Below are positions 15,753-21,458 of a stretch of DNA of 21,458 nucleotides, piece after piece (positions within the stretch are counted from its first letter, which is position 1; the number at the start of each line of letters is the position of its first letter). Source of the DNA: JAEXNA01 sp050486105 (GTDB lineage Bacteria; Vulcanimicrobiota; Xenobia; Xenobiales; JADMJV01). A program made the translations under genes and the position numbers. Under the pieces are notes generated by a model. The model was not told the DNA's origin and did not search any database. It saw only the letters and a list, made by a program, of their open reading frames with translations. Where the stretch lies: the NCBI GenBank assembly GCA_050486105.1, contig JBJHCR010000077.1, forward strand, positions 1 through 21,458, read 5' to 3'.

Positions 15753-16342
15753 GAGCCGACCTTTTCGGGCGAAAACTTGCGGATAGCAAAGACCAACTCT
15801 CGCCCCAGTTTGCGAGCTTGCTCGCCGTATTTGGGGTCTTTAGTTTGCCAAGAGGAGTCAAAGGCTTCTCGGGCGTGGGGTAAGGACACGGACTCAGGAA
15901 TCAAGATGACTCCTAACTCAGAAAGGACTGTCCTCAAATGCCCCAGACCTCTCAGACCTGCGTGGTCCCATTTTGAACCGCTGAGTATCCCAGCGACCTT
16001 TCCTCTGAAGTCGGTCAAGGTTGGATCGCCGTTCGGAGCCGGTCGGCTTCCCCAGTCTAAGGCGGCTTTCAAGGTAGTACAGAAGGACCCATTGAGTTCC
16101 GGAGCGGCGATCAGGAGACCCTGGTGCTGAGCCAACTCTCTCTTGAGCCATACGGCAACCTCGGGAAGTCCATCTCGGGCTTCGTCGTCTAAGGAGAAAT
16201 GGGGGAACCGGACTTCGTGGAGGTCGACTTCGGTGACCTCGGCACCGAGAGAGCGGGCCTCAGAGATGGCAATGGCCATCAGCCGTTTGTTGAAACAAGT
16301 ACTAATGATGCTCCCAGCGAGAGCGAGGATACGCGTAGACAC
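15749..16342 (-). CDS. NAD(P)H-dependent FMN reductase
   Basis: A 197-residue flavodoxin-like protein. RILALAGSIISTCFNKRLM gives the phosphate-binding loop. The central LLIAAPELNGSFCTTLKAAL matches the P-E-x-N-G-S...LK.A.DW signature of the NADPH-dependent FMN reductase family, and DWGSRP follows. SGSKWDHAGLRGLGHLR aligns with the usual G...GG.R...LR. Such enzymes reduce FMN or quinones with NAD(P)H. It is the first gene of a three-gene operon. The start is GTG 16342 with only a weak GGA before it. The opposite gene starts at 16563, leaving about 220 nt for two promoters. Confidence 0.85.
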   Translation of the reverse strand: MSTRILALAGSIISTCFNKRLMAIAISEARSLGAEVTEVDLHEVRFPHFSLDDEARDGLPEVAVWLKRELAQHQGLLIAAPELNGSFCTTLKAALDWGSRPAPNGDPTLTDFRGKVAGILSGSKWDHAGLRGLGHLRTVLSELGVILIPESVSLPHAREAFDSSWQTKDPKYGEQARKLGRELVFAIRKFSPEKVGS

Positions 16343-16562
16343 TCCGGATGGTTCGTTTGTCGGAAACTGCGCACCTGCAGGAGGTTTCCAGGTCTTAGAA
16401 AGAACATACTCCCGAGCCGGGGCTGCCCTTCAACACTTAAAGACTAGAGTTGCAGAATTGGAATCGGAAAAATAAGCTCGTTTCTCGAGTACTGACTGCA
16501 AACCTTGAAAGGCTGAAGCCTGCAGCCTTGAATCCCGGAACCCAATTTAGGAGAAGTTACCC

Positions 16563-17969
16563 TTGAATATCCAAGATTTTCGTACTGTTTTGGACCGAAC
16601 CGCTGAAGTGTCTCACCGCGCCTACGAGCGCCCGAAGGAGTATCAAGACTATTGCGCGTCTCTGAATGGTTGGCTGCGGTCGGAAATCGATGGGGACTAT
16701 TATTCCCATTGGGATGTGCAGCCTTGCCCACTGGCCCTGAATTCGACCGAGCGGCACGCTATGGACAGCCTCGGCCGAACACTCTACCAGGTCGTCGAGA
16801 GAATTCTTCAGATGTATATCAATGGCATCGATGAGGTGGTCAGTGATTTCCGGCGCTACACCCTGTTCCGAGCCTTGATGCACAGGCAATTGGTGACCTG
16901 GCAAGAATATGGTCGCTACGATTTCATCATAAACAGCGAGGGCGATCCGGTTTTTATCGAAACCAATGCGGCCATGGCCAGTGGGTATTTGCCCGGACAC
17001 TTCGTTCAGCAGCGCTTCGTGGAGACCGCCCCTGACTTTCTTGGGTTCGAGGGAATGCGGGGTGAGGTCCCCACCAGATTCGACACTTTCGGGGAATATA
17101 TTAGAACCGCCATCGCAGCCTTCGACCAGGGGGCCGGAGTTCTGGCGATCTTGGTCGACGAGAACCACAAACTCCACGAAGTGGAAATGATTAAGAAGAG
17201 CGCTGAAGCCGCAGGAGTGAAGGTTATGGTGGGGGATGTGGCCGATCTTGAACACCAGAATGGGGCCTACTACCTCAACGGCCAAAGAGTGAAGGCCACC
17301 TTCAATAAATTCCGCATTTTCGGAGCGCAGCACCACTGGAGCGAAGGAGCCCCTACCCGCTATCACGTTTTCATGGAAGGCTTGCAGAACAATGCCTTCT
17401 TGAGCATCAACAACTTCGCTTGTCTGACCGTTGCTGAAGACAAGGGAATTTTTGCCGCCATGCGTATGCCATCTGTGCGCCAAGCGATGACCTCCCGGGA
17501 GTTGGCCTTCATTGACCGATTCACCCCGGCTTCCTACAATCTGACTCGCGATTCGGTGACTGAACTGGGCCAAAGCGTGCTCGATACGGTCATGAAGGAT
17601 CGGGGTGAATGGATTTTAAAGCCGCGCAACGACTATCGAGGCTCAGGGATCTACAGCGGTCGAGACCACTCGGCTGAGGAGTGGAAGGGTATGGTAGACC
17701 AAATTCTGGAGGAGCCCACTCCGTATCTTGCTCAAGCCCGAGTTGAACCGTACTTTTTCAAACTGGCTCATGCTGGAGCTGATGGAGTGCAGTTGCAAGA
17801 CGTTCGGATCGTAGGCGGGGTGTATTTTCGTCACCTGGGGGTATCCAGTATCGTCGCCCGGGTTTCCCCGCACGAAGTGGTGAACGCCATCAATGGGGCC
17901 TACGTGCTTCCTGAAGTGGTTATCCCGGAGACCTCCAGAGTGGGCCAACAGGAACTCCAGTTGACCTAA
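16563..17969 (+). CDS. ATP-grasp ligase, circularly permuted, glutathionylspermidine synthase-like
   Basis: A 468-residue protein. VFIETNAAMASGYLPGH (about residues 129-145) looks like the metal-binding E-x-N motif of ATP-grasp enzymes. EWILKPRNDYRGSGIYSGRD (about 348-367) looks like the ATP-binding Lys/Gly-rich element. In ordinary ATP-grasp enzymes the Lys element comes first; the reversed order marks a circular permutation, as in glutathionylspermidine synthase-like ligases. These join a carboxylate to an amine using ATP. The start is TTG 16563 with AGGAG in a good position. The transporter gene follows 13 nt later. Divergence from the amidotransferase operon suggests a shared pathway. The substrate is unknown. 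Confidence 0.7.
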   Translation: MNIQDFRTVLDRTAEVSHRAYERPKEYQDYCASLNGWLRSEIDGDYYSHWDVQPCPLALNSTERHAMDSLGRTLYQVVERILQMYINGIDEVVSDFRRYTLFRALMHRQLVTWQEYGRYDFIINSEGDPVFIETNAAMASGYLPGHFVQQRFVETAPDFLGFEGMRGEVPTRFDTFGEYIRTAIAAFDQGAGVLAILVDENHKLHEVEMIKKSAEAAGVKVMVGDVADLEHQNGAYYLNGQRVKATFNKFRIFGAQHHWSEGAPTRYHVFMEGLQNNAFLSINNFACLTVAEDKGIFAAMRMPSVRQAMTSRELAFIDRFTPASYNLTRDSVTELGQSVLDTVMKDRGEWILKPRNDYRGSGIYSGRDHSAEEWKGMVDQILEEPTPYLAQARVEPYFFKLAHAGADGVQLQDVRIVGGVYFRHLGVSSIVARVSPHEVVNAINGAYVLPEVVIPETSRVGQQELQLT

Positions 17970-17982
17970 CCAAGGTTCAGCG

Positions 17983-18870
17983 ATGACAGCCAAGCTGGAC
18001 TCGATGGGGGGTTACCTCACCATGGTTCTGGCCACGCTCGCTTTGGCTGGCGTGGTCTTCTTCGTTGGCATGACTGAAGGTCAGATTCCGGTGGAGAATC
18101 TGCTGGTGGTTCGAGGTGCGGTCTTTCTGCTCTTCCTGGGGCCCTGGGCGTTTCGAAACTGGGCTGAGGCCAAAGGAGTCAATCGTCGAGTTCTCTTTGC
18201 TCGAGGAGTAGCCGGGATTCTGACTCAGGCCTGCACCATCACCGCGGCCACCAGAATTCCAGTCTCCTTGGCCAGTTTGCTGCAGAAGACCGCTCCACTT
18301 TGGGTATTTTTCTTGGCTTGGGTGGTGATGGGCGTTCGGCCCCTGGCTTTGGAATTCTTGGCCTTGCCCTTGGCAGCAGTAGGGTTGTGGATGCTGGCAC
18401 ATCCCGTGGGAACTCTCTCATTGGGGACCTTGAGCAACACTGGTTTAGCCGCAGGGCTTGGTTCAGGCCTATTCAATGCCCTGGAAATCCTAACTTTGCG
18501 TCACCTCAGGACCACCGACCGGCCAAACACTATCAACTTTTGGTACGCTTGCTTGACCGCAGCGGTGGCTCTCCCCTTAACTTTTGACGGAGGTTGGCCG
18601 GACACTCCAGAACTCTGGGGGTGCGCCATCATGTATAGCCTTTGTGCCTTAGTCGGACAATCTCTTTTGGCCCAAGCCACCCGCAGCCTGACGGCCGTAG
18701 AGACCAGCATTGGAACCCTCCTTAAGCCCATCTTTGCCGGGATCTTGGGTTGGATATTTCTGCATCAGGTCCTCGGCGTGCACGACCTCGTCGGTATGGG
18801 ATTGGTCTTGCTGGCTGCGGGTGGTGCCTCGGTGGCCGAGGCCTTCCGCAAGAAGGAGCGAAACGGATAG
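17983..18870 (+). CDS. EamA/DMT-family transporter
   Basis: A 295-residue integral membrane protein with about ten hydrophobic segments arranged as two similar halves, as in the drug/metabolite transporter (EamA) family. The second half holds LKPIFAGILGWIFLHQVLG, the typical conserved stretch of that family. RGAVFLLFLGPWAF lies in the first half, and the C-terminus is basic. AAGG lies 7 nt before ATG 17983. It is 13 nt behind the ATP-grasp gene and so probably co-transcribed. It may export the product of the ligase or import a precursor. Confidence 0.88.
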   Translation: MTAKLDSMGGYLTMVLATLALAGVVFFVGMTEGQIPVENLLVVRGAVFLLFLGPWAFRNWAEAKGVNRRVLFARGVAGILTQACTITAATRIPVSLASLLQKTAPLWVFFLAWVVMGVRPLALEFLALPLAAVGLWMLAHPVGTLSLGTLSNTGLAAGLGSGLFNALEILTLRHLRTTDRPNTINFWYACLTAAVALPLTFDGGWPDTPELWGCAIMYSLCALVGQSLLAQATRSLTAVETSIGTLLKPIFAGILGWIFLHQVLGVHDLVGMGLVLLAAGGASVAEAFRKKERNG

Positions 18871-18946
18871 AAGCCCCAAAAAGTGTCGGAAATTCCAGAC
18901 CAGGAATCCGTTTACACAATGGTAACCGCTCCGGTCCGAACTTGAG

Positions 18947-18976
18947 GTTTACTCTCCATGAGAAGGAGAAGTAAAC
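18947..18976 (+). promoter_or_regulatory. Hairpin sequestering the ribosome-binding site of the prolyl oligopeptidase
   Basis: GTTTACTCTCC (18947-18957) pairs with GGAGA-A-GTAAAC (18965-18976) over 11 bp with one bulged A and a 7-nt loop. The AAGGAG ribosome site (18963-18968) lies in the loop and 3' arm, and the GTG start follows 2 nt after the stem. A folded leader would hide the site, so translation may be conditional (temperature, protein or RNA binding). This is inferred from base pairing only. Confidence 0.5.
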
Positions 18977-18978
18977 TC

Positions 18979-21129
18979 GTGCAAATCAGTCCGTACCAAA
19001 ACCGAACTCTATCCGCGTTTCAGAGCGCTGCCCCTCAGACAGCCCCCCCTACGGAAGAGCGTCCAGTCGTCGACACCTATCATGGCCAAGAGGTGGTGGA
19101 TCGCTTCCGCTGGTTGGAAAACGGTGAGAGCGATGAAGTGAAATCTTGGACTGACGCACAAAACGCCTACACCGACAGCAAATTGGTGAATTCTAGTCTG
19201 AGAGCCGGGGTAGTGGAGAACCTCACCAAGCTCTTCTCCGGGAAGGATGCCGACCGCCCATACAAGGTGGCCGGTCGGGAGTTCGTCTACAAGAGGGTCC
19301 CTGGTGAGAATCAAGCCTCCATCTATGCCGAGAACAAGGAGACTGGCGAACTCGAAGTGGTCCTAAATCCCAACTCTTGGAGCGATAAAGGGACCGAAGC
19401 CTTAGATTGGTACTATCACTCTCCCAATGGCCGCTATATTGCCTATGGACGCTCCTCCGGAGGCGATGAGTGGAGCAGGCTGCACGTACTTGACTTGTCC
19501 ACCGGAGAAGACGTCGGAGAAGCGATTCCTAGAACTCGGGCCGCCAGCCTGGCTTGGGAGCCTGATGAGTCGGGATTTTATTACACTCGATACCCTACCC
19601 CTGGAGAGGTTCCGGCAGGTGAAGAGGACTATCACCGCCACGTTTTTCATCACCAGCTTGGACGTCCGGCCTCTGAAGATCCTAAAGTTTTTGGGGAAGG
19701 CATTCCCCGAGAAGCTTGGACCTCCGTGCAATTGTCGCCTGACGGAGACAAACTTCTGTTCACTCTCTCTCAGGGTTGGACCCGAGACGATCTCATACTC
19801 CAGGATGTAAAAAGTGGCGAGCGCACTGTGCTGCTGGAGGGCGTAGAAGCCAAAACCAGCGCCGAGTTCATCGAAAAGGGAAGCAAGCTACAGCTCTTGA
19901 CAACTCTGGATGCTCCAAAAAAGCGCCTCCTAGAAGTAGATTTAGCCAAGCCTGATGTTGAAAACTGGACGGAACTCCTCCCTGAAGATCCTGAAGCCAC
20001 CTTACAGTCGGCTACCCGCTTGGATGGAAAAGTCTATGCAAATTACTTGAGGGATGCCCATTCTCAGATCGCTGTTTATCAACCCAATGATAACGGCTCC
20101 CTTGATAGTTCTGGGACAGTGGAGTTGCCGGGACTGGGAAGCGTGTCTGGATTGCGAGCTACCGACGACGGTAAACTACAGTTCTCCTACACCTCCTACA
20201 ATTTTCCTCACGCTACCATGGAGTTAGCGGCGGGCCAATCGGAACCCAAAGTTATCGCCCAAAACGAAGTGCCCTTCGACTTCGAGAACTATGACGTCAA
20301 ACAAGAGTGGTTTCGCTCGGTGGATGGAACCAAAGTGCCCATGTTCATAGTTCACCAGAAGGGTCTGGAGCCGGATGGAGAGACTCCGACTCTGTTGTAC
20401 GGGTACGGCGGTTTCGATGTGAATTTGACTCCTGGTTTTTCGAAATCCACCGCTCACTGGTTAGAGCNNNNNNNNNNAGAGCAGGGTGGAGTTTATGCTG
20501 TGGTCAACTTGCGGGGCGGAGGGGAGTTCGGAGCGGAATGGCATGAGGATGGAATGCTCGACCGCAAACAGAACGTGTTCGACGACTTCATTTCAGCGGG
20601 GCAGCACTTGATCACTCAAGGGTACACCAATCCAGACAAGTTGGCTGTGGCTGGTGGCTCTAATGGAGGGCTTCTAACAGGTGCTGCGGTCACTCAGGCA
20701 CCTGAACTCATGAAAGCGGCCGTGATTGCCGTTCCACTCTTGGACATGGTTCGCTACGATGAGTTCGGGATCGCCAAGATTTGGAGAGCTGAGTATGGGT
20801 CTTCCACCAACGAGTCGCAGTTTGACTACATCAACAACTACTCCCCTTACCAAAATGTGCAGAGCAAGGAAGAGCGAGGCGGACAAGCCTATCCCGCTAC
20901 CTTCCTAAACGCCGGGGAGAAAGATAGCCGCACCGATCCTCTGCACGCTCGAAAAATGGCGGCCGAGCTTCAGCGAGCTCAAGGGGCGGATCAGATCGAT
21001 GCCCCCATAATGCTCAGGATCGAAAAAGATGCCGGCCATGGACAGGGGAAACCCATTGGAAAATTGGTGGAGTCCGAAGCCGACAAGTGGGTTTTTCTCC
21101 AGGAACAACTCGGCCTAATCGCGTCCTAG
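18979..21129 (+). CDS. Prolyl oligopeptidase family serine peptidase (S9A), interrupted by a 10-N gap
   Basis: An S9A peptidase of about 716 residues, cleaving after proline in short peptides. The N-terminal YHGQEVVDRFRWLENGES is the family's entry motif, and a beta-propeller region follows. The catalytic domain carries GGSNGG (Ser codon at 20659-20661), the Asp in EKDSRTDPLHARK and the His in DAGHGQGKP. There is no signal peptide, so it acts in the cytosol. GTG 18979 is taken as start because AAGGAG lies 10 nt upstream; ATG 18958 is in frame but precedes that site. The N run at 20468-20477 keeps the frame. The flanks share AGAGC, and collapsing the overlap gives the expected HWLEQGGVYAVVNLRGGG. 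Confidence 0.93.
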   Translation: MQISPYQNRTLSAFQSAAPQTAPPTEERPVVDTYHGQEVVDRFRWLENGESDEVKSWTDAQNAYTDSKLVNSSLRAGVVENLTKLFSGKDADRPYKVAGREFVYKRVPGENQASIYAENKETGELEVVLNPNSWSDKGTEALDWYYHSPNGRYIAYGRSSGGDEWSRLHVLDLSTGEDVGEAIPRTRAASLAWEPDESGFYYTRYPTPGEVPAGEEDYHRHVFHHQLGRPASEDPKVFGEGIPREAWTSVQLSPDGDKLLFTLSQGWTRDDLILQDVKSGERTVLLEGVEAKTSAEFIEKGSKLQLLTTLDAPKKRLLEVDLAKPDVENWTELLPEDPEATLQSATRLDGKVYANYLRDAHSQIAVYQPNDNGSLDSSGTVELPGLGSVSGLRATDDGKLQFSYTSYNFPHATMELAAGQSEPKVIAQNEVPFDFENYDVKQEWFRSVDGTKVPMFIVHQKGLEPDGETPTLLYGYGGFDVNLTPGFSKSTAHWLEXXXXEQGGVYAVVNLRGGGEFGAEWHEDGMLDRKQNVFDDFISAGQHLITQGYTNPDKLAVAGGSNGGLLTGAAVTQAPELMKAAVIAVPLLDMVRYDEFGIAKIWRAEYGSSTNESQFDYINNYSPYQNVQSKEERGGQAYPATFLNAGEKDSRTDPLHARKMAAELQRAQGADQIDAPIMLRIEKDAGHGQGKPIGKLVESEADKWVFLQEQLGLIAS
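20468..20477. other. Assembly gap (10 N), probably with no missing sequence
   Basis: AGAGC occurs on both sides (20463-20467 and 20478-20482). Removing the N and one copy deletes 15 nt, keeps the frame and restores the conserved prolyl oligopeptidase sequence WLEQGGVYAV. This looks like two contigs with a short overlap joined by padding. Confidence 0.85.
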
Positions 21130-21183
21130 TGAAGGGCTTTTGGCTGCGGAGGTCAGCGCTGCACCGCCACGAGGTCGGTACAG

Positions 21184-21308
21184 TTTGAGAAGTCTACTTA
21201 TGGAAGATTTAGTTTTCTCAAAGAAAAGGTTGAAGGCAGAACCTGGGCGAAGCCCGGCTCTGTCGCAGGTGAGCGCAACCCCCCCCCCCATATCGTGCCA
21301 CCTGCGAC
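21184..21308 (+). promoter_or_regulatory. Structured leader upstream of the pnuC-like gene
   Basis: Three successive inverted repeats lie in the 195-nt gap. TTTGAGAA/TTCTCAAA pairs at 21184-21191 with 21215-21222. An imperfect hairpin at 21237-21262 is built on GGGC-GAA-GCCC and closed by CAGA/TCTG. A perfect 10-bp stem, GTCGCAGGTG/CACCTGCGAC, pairs 21262-21271 with 21299-21308 across a 27-nt loop containing a C10 run; a T5 run follows. The last could be the terminator of the peptidase gene, and the set could be a regulatory leader. I see no thiamine or NAD riboswitch consensus. Confidence 0.4.
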
Positions 21309-21324
21309 CTTTTTGCGGTCTACC

Positions 21325-21458
21325 GTGAGCCTCGAAACCATCCTGGAGATCTCCGCTACTATCACCGGTGTCTGCTCGGTAATTCTGCTTGCCCGTGGCG
21401 ACGGTCGAGGTTGGCTCTTGGGTCTGCTAGCGCTACTGTCTGCCGCAGGGGCTTATTG
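21325..21458 (+). CDS. pnuC: PnuC-type nicotinamide/vitamin transporter, 5' part
   Basis: The visible 44 residues read LETILEISATITGVCSVILL, then ARGDGRGWLLGLLALLSAAG. This matches the first membrane segments of PnuC-family transporters (LEI.AV.TGL..V.LL.R....W.LG), which bring in nicotinamide riboside or a related vitamin by facilitated diffusion. The start is taken as GTG 21325; TTG 21313 and GTG 21295 are in frame, and no clear ribosome site distinguishes them. The gene runs off the right edge. The exact substrate (nicotinamide riboside, riboflavin or thiamine) cannot be told from this part. Confidence 0.7.
   Translation, partial: MSLETILEISATITGVCSVILLARGDGRGWLLGLLALLSAAGAY

Noticed and set aside
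16557..17573. A 338-codon open frame on the minus strand opposite the ATP-grasp gene
   Set aside because: His/Gly-rich shadow of the ATP-grasp gene, which has the motifs, ribosome site and operon context.
21130..21325. Thiamine (TPP) or NAD+ riboswitch upstream of pnuC
   Set aside because: I looked for the CTGAGA...ACCTGA pattern of TPP and a known pnuC-leader consensus and found neither.
1..21458. tRNA or rRNA genes
   Set aside because: No cloverleaf with a GGTTCGA-type T-loop or conserved rRNA stretch was noticed on either strand.

Overview
The window is a bacterial chromosomal segment, moderately GC-rich by eye. Genes lie on both strands in short operons, with several GTG or TTG starts. 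Nothing in it fixes the taxon. Pilin-like proteins with a C..NL..Y..D signature, a leaderless subtilisin-like protease and an actinobacterial-style ankyrin domain give mixed hints, so I leave the lineage open (uncultured bacterium). Two 10-N runs (13976-13985 and 20468-20477) show that this is a scaffolded draft assembly.

Left part (1-2770), accessory and decayed: a CRISPR array of 12 repeats and 11 spacers occupies 8-1009 and probably continues beyond the left edge. It has no cas genes in view. Seven 37-nt repeats are followed by five 66-67-nt repeats that carry a nested palindromic insertion in the loop of the repeat hairpin. A decayed orphan repeat and related palindromes follow at 1486-1645. 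Next come the C-terminal remnant of a superfamily 1 helicase, a likely 32-residue membrane protein on the minus strand, a small soluble HExxH metalloprotease, and a scrap of a second ADP-ribosylglycohydrolase gene.

Middle (2770-13930), mostly independent genes: a subtilisin-like protease; an ankyrin-domain gene that runs out of frame into an ADP-ribosylglycohydrolase gene at a run of seven C (probably one gene, or two broken by a frameshift); two tandem, translationally coupled pilin-like membrane proteins; a divergent pair of a small coiled-coil protein and a long all-helical protein of unknown function; a Cof-type HAD phosphatase; an RluA-type pseudouridine synthase; a short unknown protein; and an FAD-dependent amine-oxidase/desaturase-like oxidoreductase.

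Right part (13986-18870): two divergent operons look like a small metabolic cluster. The minus-strand operon has an NAD(P)H-dependent FMN reductase, a 281-residue unknown protein and an EgtC/Dug3-type class II glutamine amidotransferase, with 4-nt and 16-nt overlaps. The plus-strand operon has a circularly permuted ATP-grasp ligase and an EamA-type transporter. A ligase, a gamma-glutamyl amidase-like enzyme, a flavin reductase and a transporter together suggest synthesis, trimming and transport of a small peptide-like or thiol-like metabolite. This is the best candidate for an undescribed pathway here.

Right end (18871-21458): a cytosolic prolyl oligopeptidase whose ribosome-binding site lies in a hairpin, then a structured 5' region and the start of a PnuC-type vitamin transporter cut by the window edge.
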